Assembly (NCBI GenBank): GCA_016869735.1
Contig: VGDL01000037.1
Coordinates: forward strand, 1 to 34,168
DNA: 34,168 bases
From: Alphaproteobacteria bacterium
Lineage (GTDB): Bacteria; Pseudomonadota; Alphaproteobacteria; Acetobacterales; Acetobacteraceae
Reading direction: 5' to 3'
Part shown: in pieces, positions 18,198-26,277 of the stretch
How positions within the stretch are numbered: position 1 is the first letter of the stretch
How the letters are laid out: each line of letters opens with the position of its first letter
Made by a program: the position numbers and the translations under genes
Notes under the pieces: generated by a model
What the model saw: only the letters and a program-made list of their open reading frames with translations
What the model was told of the DNA's origin: nothing
Database searches by the model: none

Positions 18198-19117
18198 GAC
18201 GCCAACCAATCCTCAATCAGCCGGCGCGCGATGGAATCAACACGCGGCAGGGAAAAGCCAAGCTGTTGATGGTTGCGCAAATCATCGCGGCTGAACCAGC
18301 GCGCATCGCGCAATTCTTCTGGATCAGTGGTGATTTCCTCGCTCAGCCCCTCGGCATGGAAGCCAAGCATGATGGAAGATGGAAAGGGCCAGGGCTGGGA
18401 AGAATGGTAGCGTACCGCGCCGACCTGAACATTGGTTTCTTCCTGGACTTCCCGCCGCACCGCTTCTTCCAGGCTTTCGCCTGGTTCCACAAAGCCGGCG
18501 AGCGTTGAATACATGGTGGTGTTCGGGAAGCGCTGCGAATGACCAAGCAGGCAGTGATCGCCACGCACGACCAGCATGATCACCGCCGGGTCCGTGCGCG
18601 GGAAATGCTGAGCGTTGCAGACGGTGCAGGTCATGGCATGGCCAGCGCTGCGCGGTTCGCAAACACCGCCGCAAACGCCGCAAAACCGGTGCTTGGTGCG
18701 CCAATGCATCAGGCCGCGGGCGTGGGCGAGTACGCTTGCCTCCCCGGGCGGCAGCAACCCGGCCACCTGGCGCAGATCGGCAAAGCTGCCCATTTCCGGC
18801 GGCAGCAGGGGAATCGGGTCATCCGCCGTGGAGCAATCCACTGCGAAAACCTGTCTTCCTTCCCATTCGCCAAGCCAGGCCCAAGGCCCGCCCGCCATGC
18901 GGAGCGCGCCGGCAGCCTCACCGGTCAGCAAAACGGCCTGGGGCGCGCCTTCCGCCACGCCCCGCATCAGGCTGCGGGCGCGCCAGACAGGGGCGAAAAC
19001 CGTGCTGGGATCAGCAAGCGCCGCTTCAATGAAGGCGGCGTCTTCGCGGCGATGGGACGCCCGGTCTAGCGGGCTGCCTGTATAGGCATTGGGTCGGCTG
19101 GCGGGGATTGAAAGCAT
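18194..19117 (-). CDS. nudC: NAD(+) diphosphatase, Nudix hydrolase
   Basis: A 307-residue NudC enzyme, which cleaves NADH/NAD to nicotinamide mononucleotide plus AMP and can remove NAD caps from RNA. A zinc ribbon is seen at Cys146/Cys149 (CGVCGGVC) and Cys164/Cys167 (CTVC), followed by FPRTDPAVIMLV. The Nudix box GFVEPGESLEEAVRREVQEETNV spans residues 208-230. SQPWPFP at 240-246 is the NudC-specific signature. The ATG at 19117 (MLSIPASRPNAYTG) gives the expected length; the frame stays open 24 residues further, toward the SRP RNA promoter region. The gene diverges from the SRP RNA gene. Confidence 0.95.
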   Translation of the reverse strand: MLSIPASRPNAYTGSPLDRASHRREDAAFIEAALADPSTVFAPVWRARSLMRGVAEGAPQAVLLTGEAAGALRMAGGPWAWLGEWEGRQVFAVDCSTADDPIPLLPPEMGSFADLRQVAGLLPPGEASVLAHARGLMHWRTKHRFCGVCGGVCEPRSAGHAMTCTVCNAQHFPRTDPAVIMLVVRGDHCLLGHSQRFPNTTMYSTLAGFVEPGESLEEAVRREVQEETNVQVGAVRYHSSQPWPFPSSIMLGFHAEGLSEEITTDPEELRDARWFSRDDLRNHQQLGFSLPRVDSIARRLIEDWLAS

Positions 19118-19166
19118 GGGGGTGAAACTGCCACGCGGCCCGGCGCTGGGCAACCAAGCCCCCCCA

Positions 19167-19197
19167 TTGGCATTGGGGCATGGGGACATGATATGGT
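19167..19197 (+). promoter_or_regulatory. Candidate promoter of the SRP RNA gene
   Basis: TTGGCA (19167-19172) is a 5/6 match to the sigma-70 -35 box. TATGGT (19192-19197) is a -10 preceded by TGA, an extended -10. Spacing is 19 bases, long but tolerable with an extended -10. Transcription would start near 19203-19204, exactly where the outer SRP RNA helix begins. Confidence 0.5.
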
Positions 19198-19202
19198 GCT
19201 TT

Positions 19203-19300
19203 TGGAAGGTCGGCGGTGGACGGGCTCCTCGCCAACCCGGTCAGGTCCGGAAGGAAGCAGCCGTAACGGGTTCTTGCTCGGGTCATTTGCCGGCCTTCCA
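19203..19300 (+). ncRNA. ffs: Signal recognition particle RNA (4.5S, small bacterial type)
   Basis: The strongly conserved SRP domain-IV hairpin is present: GGTCAGGTCCGGAAGG followed by AAGCAGCCGTAAC, which includes the GGAA tetraloop and the asymmetric loop that binds Ffh. Outer arms TGGAAGG (19203-19209) and CCTTCCA (19294-19300) close the molecule at about 98 nt, the usual size. The 4.5S RNA with Ffh targets nascent membrane proteins to FtsY. It lies 26 bases upstream of dnaX, an arrangement often seen in proteobacteria. Exact ends are inferred from pairing. Confidence 0.93.
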
Positions 19301-19326
19301 CCCAGTTTGAGAGACCGCCCCGCGCC

Positions 19327-21240
19327 ATGGCTTCCGATATGTTCGGCTCACCGCTTCCCGCGCCTGGCGATGACACGCCGGAAGATGCGGGCCTGCCCGA
19401 GCCGCCAGCGCCGGAAGGGCCTGGGCTGTTCGGGGACCCGGCGCCTCCGCCCGCGCCAGTGCCCGCCCCGGTGGCGAAGCCCGCAGAACAGCCGGGCTAC
19501 CGTGTGCTTGCGCGGAAATACCGCCCGACCAGCTTTGATGATCTGATCGGGCAGGATGTGCTGGTGCGCACGCTCCGCCATGCCTTTGCTCAGGGGCGCG
19601 TGCATCATGCTTTTTTACTGACCGGCGTGCGCGGGGTCGGCAAAACCACCACGGCGCGCATCATTGCGCGCGCGCTGAATTGCATTGGCGTGGATGGCAA
19701 GGGCGGCCCCACTGCAGACCCTTGCGGGGTTTGCCCCGAATGCAAGGCGATTCTGGCGGATCGGCATCCGGATGTGGTGGAACTGGACGCCGCTTCCAAT
19801 AATAGCGTGGATGATGTTCGGGAATTGCGCGAAGCGCTCCGTTTTCGTGCCAGCCAAGGCCGGCAAAAGGTTTTTATCCTTGATGAATGCCACATGCTTT
19901 CCGGCGCGGCCTTTAATGCCTTTCTGAAGACGCTGGAAGAACCGCCATCCGGCGTGACGTTCATTCTGGCCACAACAGAATTGCGCAAGGTGCCGATCAC
20001 GATTCGCAGCCGCTGCCAAACCTTTGCGCTGCGCCGTGTGCCGCAGGATAGCTTGGCGCAGCATTTCGCGCGGATATGCGACAAGGAAGCCGTGACGGCG
20101 GAAGCCGATGCGCTTTCCATGATTGCGCGTGCCGCCGATGGTTCCGTGCGTGATGGGCTTTCCCTGCTGGATCAGGCGATTGGCCAATCCGGCGCGGCGG
20201 AAGTGCGCGCGGAAGCGGTGCGCGATATGCTGGGCCTGGCTGATCGCGCCATGATCATTGATCTGATGGAAGCGCTGATGGGCGGGGATATTGCCGCCGC
20301 ACTTGGCATCATGGATCGCGCGCATGAATTGGGTGCCGATCCCTTGGTGATTTTGCAGGATTTGGCAGAGCTTTGCCATTTGCTGACGCGTTTCCGTGCC
20401 GCCCCCGCTTTGCGCCAGGATGGGTCATTGCCGGAAGCCGAGCGTGTGCGTGGTGCCACGCTCGCGCAGCGGCTTTCCGTGCCGGTGCTGGGCCGCACCT
20501 GGCAAATGCTGCTGAAGGGCATTAGCGAATTGCAGCTTGAAGGCGCAGATCGCCGCGCGGCGGCTGAGATGGTGCTGATCCGCATCGCCCATGTCGCGGA
20601 TATGCCGACGCCGGGTGATTTGGTGAAGCGCCTGACGGAAGCTGGGGAAATAGGTTCCGCGCCGCGCCCAGCCCCTGGTGGTGGCGGCGGCGGTTTGCGT
20701 GCGGTGGCTGGCGGTGCGCCAATCCGCGCCGAAGCAGCGCCAAGCGCGCCCGTGACGGCACTGGCGCAGCCCAGCACCTGGCAGGAAATTGTCGCGCTGG
20801 CTTCTGGGGTGAAGCCGCTGCTGCATGCACAGCTTCGCCATAGCGTGCATCCCGTGCGGATTGCGCCGGGGCGGCTTGAAATCAATCCGGAACCCGACGC
20901 ACCGCACGATCTGGCCGCGCAATTGACCGCGCTGCTGACTGAAGCCACCGGCCAGCGCTGGACCGTGATCATCAGCCAGGAAGCCGGCGCGCCGACGCTG
21001 GCCGCACAAGGCAAGGAAGCTGAGGCGGATAGGCTTACCGCCGCGCGCGCGCATCCTTTGGTGCAGGCGATTCTGGCGGCCTTTCCGGGTGCAACGATTG
21101 AAGCCGTGCATGATGGCGCCGCCGATGCCTATGGCCTATCGCGCAGCGCCGCGACCGCCGATGATGACGCGCGCGACTTCGCGCCCCCTGATGCCGAACC
21201 CGCTTACGGCGATGATGAAACCCCTCCCGATGATTTTTAG
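19327..21240 (+). CDS. dnaX: DNA polymerase III subunit tau/gamma
   Basis: A 637-residue clamp-loader ATPase that joins the replicative polymerases and loads the sliding clamp. After a proline-rich lead of about 55 residues come LARKYRP (61-67), Walker A TGVRGVGKTT (99-108), the zinc cysteines 119, 133, 136 and 139, DECH (186-189), NAFLKTLEEPP (197-207) and sensor SRC (228-230). Domain III follows, and a C-terminal region (about 480-600) binds the polymerase. There is no obvious A-rich slippery site for a shorter gamma form. It lies directly after the SRP RNA and 12 bases before ybaB. No strong ribosome binding site precedes the ATG. Confidence 0.96.
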   Translation: MASDMFGSPLPAPGDDTPEDAGLPEPPAPEGPGLFGDPAPPPAPVPAPVAKPAEQPGYRVLARKYRPTSFDDLIGQDVLVRTLRHAFAQGRVHHAFLLTGVRGVGKTTTARIIARALNCIGVDGKGGPTADPCGVCPECKAILADRHPDVVELDAASNNSVDDVRELREALRFRASQGRQKVFILDECHMLSGAAFNAFLKTLEEPPSGVTFILATTELRKVPITIRSRCQTFALRRVPQDSLAQHFARICDKEAVTAEADALSMIARAADGSVRDGLSLLDQAIGQSGAAEVRAEAVRDMLGLADRAMIIDLMEALMGGDIAAALGIMDRAHELGADPLVILQDLAELCHLLTRFRAAPALRQDGSLPEAERVRGATLAQRLSVPVLGRTWQMLLKGISELQLEGADRRAAAEMVLIRIAHVADMPTPGDLVKRLTEAGEIGSAPRPAPGGGGGGLRAVAGGAPIRAEAAPSAPVTALAQPSTWQEIVALASGVKPLLHAQLRHSVHPVRIAPGRLEINPEPDAPHDLAAQLTALLTEATGQRWTVIISQEAGAPTLAAQGKEAEADRLTAARAHPLVQAILAAFPGATIEAVHDGAADAYGLSRSAATADDDARDFAPPDAEPAYGDDETPPDDF

Positions 21241-21252
21241 GCGAAAGAGACC

Positions 21253-21576
21253 ATGAAGAACCTGGGCAATATGTTGAAGCAGGCGCAGCAGATGCAATCG
21301 CGCATGCAGGAAATGCAGGCCAAGCTGGAAGCGACCGAAGTAGAAGGCCAGTCCGGCGGCGGCATGGTTGTCGTGCGCCTGACAGGCAAGGGTGATTTGC
21401 GCCGCGTCACGATTGACCCTTCACTGATGAACGCTGATGAACGCGAAGTGCTGGAAGATTTGCTGGTGGCTGCCCATGCCGATGCCAAGCAAAAGGTGGA
21501 AACCACCATGGCGGCTGAGATGCAAAAGGCGACCGCGGGTATCAACCTGCCGCCCGGCATGAAGCTGCCTTTCTAA
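21253..21576 (+). CDS. ybaB: YbaB/EbfC nucleoid-associated protein
   Basis: A 107-residue DNA-binding protein of the YbaB/EbfC family: MKNLGNMLKQAQQMQSRMQEMQAKLEATEVEGQSGGGMV is the classic start, followed by VTIDPSL and DLLVAAHADAKQKVE. It forms dimers and coats or bridges DNA. The conserved order dnaX-ybaB-recR supports the call. The GAAAGAG just upstream may serve as ribosome binding site. Confidence 0.95.
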   Translation: MKNLGNMLKQAQQMQSRMQEMQAKLEATEVEGQSGGGMVVVRLTGKGDLRRVTIDPSLMNADEREVLEDLLVAAHADAKQKVETTMAAEMQKATAGINLPPGMKLPF

Positions 21577-21580
21577 ACTT

Positions 21581-22189
21581 GTGCGCAGCCTGATGCTGCA
21601 TAACGACCCGATCGAGCATTTGATTGCGCTGCTCTCGCGCCTGCCTGGCCTTGGCCGGCGCAGCGCGCGGCGGGCTGTGCTGAAAATGCTGATGGACCCG
21701 AATGGGCAGATGCTGCCACTTGCCGCTGCTTTGCGTGATGCGGCAAGCGCGGTGAAACCCTGTGAGGTTTGCGGCAATCTGGACACTATCTCCCCCTGCG
21801 CCATTTGCCGCGATCCGCATCGGGATCGGAAACTGGTTTGCGTGGTAGAAGGTGTTGCGGATTTATGGGCCCTGGAACGCGCCCATGCGCATCAGGGGGT
21901 TTATCATGTGCTGGGCGGGATGCTTTCCGCGTTAGCAGGCACAGGGCCAGAAGATTTGGCGATTCAGCCGCTGCTCGCGCGGATTCAGGGCGATGGCATC
22001 GCGGAAGTGATCCTCGCTTTGCCCGCGACAGTGGAAGGTGCTACCACCGCGCATTACGTGACGGATCGGCTGAAGCCAGGTGGTGTGGCCATCACACGAC
22101 TTGCGCAGGGTGTGCCGATTGGCGGTGCCTTGGATGTGCTGGATGATGGCACACTCGCCGCCGCCCTGAAGGCGCGACGCCCCTTATGA
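21581..22189 (+). CDS. recR: Recombination protein RecR
   Basis: A 202-residue recombination mediator that works with RecF and RecO to load RecA at gaps. The N-terminal helix-hairpin-helix (LSRLPGLGRRSARRAVLKML) is followed by a four-cysteine zinc finger (CEVCGNLDTISPCAIC) and the Toprim domain (VCVVEGVADLWALERAHAHQGVYHVLGG). The start is uncertain: GTG at 21581 sits four bases after the ybaB stop, and ATG at 21593 (MLHNDPIEHLIALL) would give 198 residues; neither has a good ribosome binding site. The stop overlaps the next gene by four bases. Confidence 0.95.
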   Translation: MRSLMLHNDPIEHLIALLSRLPGLGRRSARRAVLKMLMDPNGQMLPLAAALRDAASAVKPCEVCGNLDTISPCAICRDPHRDRKLVCVVEGVADLWALERAHAHQGVYHVLGGMLSALAGTGPEDLAIQPLLARIQGDGIAEVILALPATVEGATTAHYVTDRLKPGGVAITRLAQGVPIGGALDVLDDGTLAAALKARRPL

Positions 22190-23040
22190 GTATGGCTCGC
22201 CGCGCGCTACTTGCGGCACCTTTTCTGCTGTCGCGCTACGCCGGCGCTGCGGCGCAGAGCAAGTTCTTCCATTCAAGCGACGGGGTGCGGCTGCACTATA
22301 TGCAAAATGGCAGCGGGCGCGTGCTGGTTTTCGTGCCGGGGTGGTGCATGCCCGCGCGCATCTTCGCGCCGCAGGTCGCATATTTCCAGCAAGGCTTCAG
22401 CGTGATTGCCTTCGACCCACGCGGCCAAGGCCAAAGCGCCATTCCCGCGCAAGGCTATGAACCCACACGGCGCGGGCGCGATATTGCCGATTTGCTGGAT
22501 CAATTGCCACCGGGCCGTGTGGTCTTGGCCGGATGGTCCCTTGGTGTTCTCGATGCGCTTTCCTGGCTTGATATGAAAGGCGATTCACGCCTCGCCGGCC
22601 TTGTGCTGATTGACAATTCGGTGGGTGAGGCTGATCCACCGCCACCGCGCGCTTCCAGTTTTTTCAGTAATCTCCGCACCCAGCGGGACCACACCATGCG
22701 CGGCTTTGTGCGCAGCATGTATCGCACACCGCAGGATGACGCCTATCTGGATGCCCTAACACGCGAAGCGCAGCGCATGCCGGTGGAAGCTTCCATCAAG
22801 CTGCTTTCCTATCCGCGTCCACGCGAATTCTGGCGCCAGGCACTTTATTCAAGCCACCGCCCAGTTTTCTACGCCGTCACACCTCGGCTGCGCGCCCAAG
22901 CCGAAGCGGTAGCCGCCCGCCATCCCGCCCCCAGCGTTTCTATTTATGAGGATGCGGGCCATGCGCTTTTCGTGGACAAGCAGGATCGGTTCAATGCCGA
23001 TCTATTGCAGTTTCTGAACCATAAGGCAGTCTGGAGCTGA
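22186..23040 (+). CDS. Exported alpha/beta hydrolase
   Basis: A 284-residue serine hydrolase. The N-terminus (MSMARRALLAAPFLLSRYAGAAAQSK) looks like a Sec signal peptide cleaved after about residue 23, so the enzyme probably acts in the periplasm. The nucleophile elbow GWSLG places Ser118, the acid is one of the Asp residues in the later strands, and His259 lies in AGHALF. The oxyanion-type segment FVPGWCM follows strand 3. Substrate is unknown. It overlaps recR by four bases and the next gene by one, so it is part of a tightly coupled run that starts at dnaX. Confidence 0.85.
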   Translation: MSMARRALLAAPFLLSRYAGAAAQSKFFHSSDGVRLHYMQNGSGRVLVFVPGWCMPARIFAPQVAYFQQGFSVIAFDPRGQGQSAIPAQGYEPTRRGRDIADLLDQLPPGRVVLAGWSLGVLDALSWLDMKGDSRLAGLVLIDNSVGEADPPPPRASSFFSNLRTQRDHTMRGFVRSMYRTPQDDAYLDALTREAQRMPVEASIKLLSYPRPREFWRQALYSSHRPVFYAVTPRLRAQAEAVAARHPAPSVSIYEDAGHALFVDKQDRFNADLLQFLNHKAVWS

Positions 23041-25406
23041 TGCTGACGCTTTTGCCGCTATTTCTGATTGCCGCAACGGCGGTTGGTGTTGAAATTGCGT
23101 TGACGCGCTTCTTCGCCGTCGCGTCCTGGTCTGAATATGGCTATTGGGTGATTTCCATTGCCATGATGGGCTTTGCTGTCTCCGGCGTGGTCATGGTGCT
23201 GGGCCGACAGGTGTTTCTGCGCCATGCGGCTTGGCTTTTGCCCGGCCTTCCGCTCGCCATGCTGCTGACAGGTGCAGCCGGTTGGATTGCTACAACAGGC
23301 AATGGCTTCAATCCGCTTGAGCTGCAAAACCCCGCCACAGCCTGGCCGCAGCTTGGCAATATCGCGCTGTATTATGCGGCATTGTTTCCGTTTTTCTTTT
23401 TGGCAGGTTTTGCGGTTTCGTTGAATTTTGTTGTTTATTCCCACCAAGTCGGCAAGGTCTATGGCTATGATCTGCTGGGCGCGGGATTGGGCGCCTGCTT
23501 TGCCCTGGTACTGATGCTGGTGCTGCATCCCTTCCATCTGGTGCCGGCCCTGCTGCCCTTGCTCGCCTTGGCCGCGATGCTATGCGCCAAGGGCGCGTGG
23601 CGCGTGGCAGCCTTGGGTATTTTGCTGGTGGCAGAGGCTGCGATTTTTCTGCTCGCTGCCCCGCGCATGAATGAATTCAAGCCGATTTATGCGCCCTTGA
23701 ATGTGCCGGAAAGCCGCGTGGTGGCGGAACGCTATACGCCGCGCGGGGTTTATCAATTGCTCGATAATTTCACCGAAAGATTGGATACGGATGTGTCCAA
23801 TAATGCCGGCGCGCTTGGCACGCCCGCCCCGCCGCGCGCCTTCGGGCTTTATCGGGATGGCGCACGCATCGCGGCACTACCGATGGAAGCGCCACAAGCG
23901 GGCCATGCGCCAGCCGCGCTTGATGCCGCGCCCTATGCCATGCTGGAACAGCCGCGCGTGCTTGTGCTTGGTGCCGCCGGTGGTTTTCGTGTGACTGAGG
24001 TGCTGAAACTTGGCGCCGGCGGCGTCACGGTAATTGAACCCGAACCCATGCTACGCGAAGCCTTGGTGCAAGGCTTCGGCCCCTCACCCGCGCTGCCGCA
24101 TGACCCGCGCGTGCAGCTTTCGGATGCGCATCCGCTCAAGGCTGCGGGCGCCTATGATCTTGTGGATTTTTCCGGGGATTTCCTGGGCGCTGCTGATGCG
24201 AATCGCCACACCTATACGGTTGAAGCTTTAGCAACCCTACTGGATATGCTGAAGCCGGGGGGCATGATTTCCCTGCCCATCGGTATTCGCGAATTGCCTG
24301 TCTATGCGGTGCGTGTGCTGGCTACCGCCCATGCGGCGCTGTTGCAGGCGGGCATTAGGAAACCGGCAGAGCATATGGCGGTGATCAGGTCTGCGTGGAA
24401 TCTGCGCGTGCTGATCGCGCGCGATGCCTTCACGCCGAAGCGTATGGAGAAGCTGCTGGCCTTTGCCGAAGCAAGATCCTTCGACATTTCCCACGCGCCA
24501 CATCTTTCCCTTGAAGGCCGCGAAATCTGGAATGATCTGCCCGCGATTTCGCTCGATTCCGGCATGGTGCAAAGCGGCGCGCCGAGCGATGCGGTGGCCG
24601 AGGAAATGCGCATGCTGCTGGCCGGCGCCATGCCACTTGATGCCTTTGACCGTTCACCCATTACGGCGGATCGGCCGTGGCTTTCACCATTGGTGCGCCT
24701 GCCAGCGCTGCCGGCGGCGCTGGAGCGGATGGAAATCCTCCCGCAACAGGAAATTGGCTTACTCGTGAATATGGCGGTGCTGGCACAGGCGATCATCCTG
24801 GCCCTGCTGGTTAGCGCGCTGCCAATTTTCGCGCGCGGAGCATTGCGCGTGCCGAAGCCTATTTTGGGTCGCGCGCTGATTTACTTCCCGGCGCTTGGGC
24901 TTGGATTTCTGCTCATTGAAATCGCCTTCATCGAATATGCTGTGCTATTGCTGGGGGATCGTACTTTTGCCTTCGCGCTGGTCTTGACCGTCATGCTGGT
25001 CTGTTCCGGGCTTGGTGCCATGATGGTTGAACATGTGAAGAAGCCCGCGATCGCACTCACCTTGGTGGGGCTGATTGTTTTTGGGTCTTGCCTGCTTGCC
25101 ATTGCTGCTGCGCATACGGGCATTCTTGCCATTCTGGATTGGCCTTGGGCGTTGCGGGTGGCGACATTGGTGCTGGTTCTGGCGCCGATTTCCATCGCGC
25201 TTGGCTTTCCTTTCCCGCTTGGGCTTGATCGGTTTCAGCAGGAAGGCCCCGCCTTGCTGCCATGGGCTTGGGCCTTGAATGGCGCCTTTTCCGTAGTGGC
25301 CACGCCGCTTGCCAATCTGATTGGCCATGGCATGGGCCTTTCGGCCCTTTTGCTTTGCGGGAGTATTTGTTACCTCGCTACCGTATCGGTTTGGCCAAGG
25401 AAATGA
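23040..25406 (+). CDS. Polytopic membrane protein with a spermidine-synthase-like SAM domain
   Basis: A 788-residue inner-membrane protein. Hydrophobic segments fill residues 1-210, then a soluble domain spans about 230-590, and a second hydrophobic block runs to the end. The middle domain has a Rossmann methyltransferase/polyamine-synthase pattern: RVLVLGAAGGFRVTEVLKLGAGGVTVIEPEPML (residues 306-338), YDLVDFSGDFLGAA and FVDANRHTYTVEALATLLDMLKPGGM-like sequence. Such membrane-tethered spermidine-synthase-like proteins are widespread in proteobacteria and mostly uncharacterised, so polyamine synthesis is not established. It overlaps the exported hydrolase by one base and the next gene by four. 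Confidence 0.8.
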   Translation: MLTLLPLFLIAATAVGVEIALTRFFAVASWSEYGYWVISIAMMGFAVSGVVMVLGRQVFLRHAAWLLPGLPLAMLLTGAAGWIATTGNGFNPLELQNPATAWPQLGNIALYYAALFPFFFLAGFAVSLNFVVYSHQVGKVYGYDLLGAGLGACFALVLMLVLHPFHLVPALLPLLALAAMLCAKGAWRVAALGILLVAEAAIFLLAAPRMNEFKPIYAPLNVPESRVVAERYTPRGVYQLLDNFTERLDTDVSNNAGALGTPAPPRAFGLYRDGARIAALPMEAPQAGHAPAALDAAPYAMLEQPRVLVLGAAGGFRVTEVLKLGAGGVTVIEPEPMLREALVQGFGPSPALPHDPRVQLSDAHPLKAAGAYDLVDFSGDFLGAADANRHTYTVEALATLLDMLKPGGMISLPIGIRELPVYAVRVLATAHAALLQAGIRKPAEHMAVIRSAWNLRVLIARDAFTPKRMEKLLAFAEARSFDISHAPHLSLEGREIWNDLPAISLDSGMVQSGAPSDAVAEEMRMLLAGAMPLDAFDRSPITADRPWLSPLVRLPALPAALERMEILPQQEIGLLVNMAVLAQAIILALLVSALPIFARGALRVPKPILGRALIYFPALGLGFLLIEIAFIEYAVLLLGDRTFAFALVLTVMLVCSGLGAMMVEHVKKPAIALTLVGLIVFGSCLLAIAAAHTGILAILDWPWALRVATLVLVLAPISIALGFPFPLGLDRFQQEGPALLPWAWALNGAFSVVATPLANLIGHGMGLSALLLCGSICYLATVSVWPRK

Positions 25407-26272
25407 CCATGCTTTTATCCCGCCGTGCATTGACCCTGACTGGCGCAGGCTTGCTTTTCGCGCCAGCGATCAAAGCACAAACGCCAGCCTGGAATCGCGC
25501 TGCCTATCTTGAAGCCATGGCTGCTTCCGGTCGGCCCGTGGAAGTATCGGAAGGCAGCTTTGCTGCTATCCAAGCACGCAGGCAACCGGCGCTGGCGCGG
25601 ATTGAATCCTATCTCAAGTCGCGCTTTGGCGAAGCTGACCCCGCCGTAGTCCGCGCCTTTGGCGAAGTGCCGCGCGAATACTTCCATTACAATTACGAAG
25701 CGCGGCAGAATGGCGCTGCCAATGCCTATGAGATGGAAGCCAAGCCATGGGCCGTTGGTTTTGGTTCAGCGCTGTCGGATTATCTGGGGCAGGCCTATAT
25801 GACGCAGGCATGCCAACCGAAGCCTGATCACGTAGTGCTCGAAATCGGCACCGGGTCTGGCTTTCAGGCGGCGCTGCTGTCGCGCATTGTCGCCAAGCAA
25901 TATTCCATCGAAATCATTGAACCGCTGGGGCGCGGCGTGCAGCGGATTTTTGCGCCTATCGGCTTCAACAACCTCGAAACCCGTGTTGGTGACGGTTTTT
26001 TTGGCTGGCCGGAAGTCTCCGGTGGCTTTGACACCATCATCGTCACCTGCGCAGCGCAATATGTGCCACCGGCGCTATTGCAGCAGTTGAAGCCCGGCGG
26101 CCGCCTGGTGATTCCCATTGGCCAGCCCTTCCGACGCGGCCAGTTCCTTTATATCTACACGAAGGATGAAGAAGGGCGCGTGCGCAGCCGGAAGGATGTG
26201 GGTGTTTACTTCATCCCCATGACGGGGACGATGATGAAAACACCAGCCCCCGCCGGTTCCGCGCCGCAGTAA
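25403..26272 (+). CDS. Exported PIMT-like SAM-dependent methyltransferase
   Basis: A 289-residue protein of the protein-L-isoaspartate O-methyltransferase family. Motif I is VVLEIGTGSGFQAALLSRI (144-162). VGFGSALSDYLGQAYMTQ (118-135) corresponds to the substrate-loop region, and LKPGGRLVIPIG is a later motif. The lead MTMLLSRRALTLTGAGLLFAPAIKAQTPAW looks like an export signal, with an SRRALT element that could be a Tat or Sec signal; ordinary PIMT is cytoplasmic. The ATG overlaps the previous stop (ATGA), with AAGG just ahead. The family call is strong. The true substrate and cellular location are inferred. Confidence 0.8.
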   Translation: MTMLLSRRALTLTGAGLLFAPAIKAQTPAWNRAAYLEAMAASGRPVEVSEGSFAAIQARRQPALARIESYLKSRFGEADPAVVRAFGEVPREYFHYNYEARQNGAANAYEMEAKPWAVGFGSALSDYLGQAYMTQACQPKPDHVVLEIGTGSGFQAALLSRIVAKQYSIEIIEPLGRGVQRIFAPIGFNNLETRVGDGFFGWPEVSGGFDTIIVTCAAQYVPPALLQQLKPGGRLVIPIGQPFRRGQFLYIYTKDEEGRVRSRKDVGVYFIPMTGTMMKTPAPAGSAPQ

Positions 26273-26277
26273 GCACA

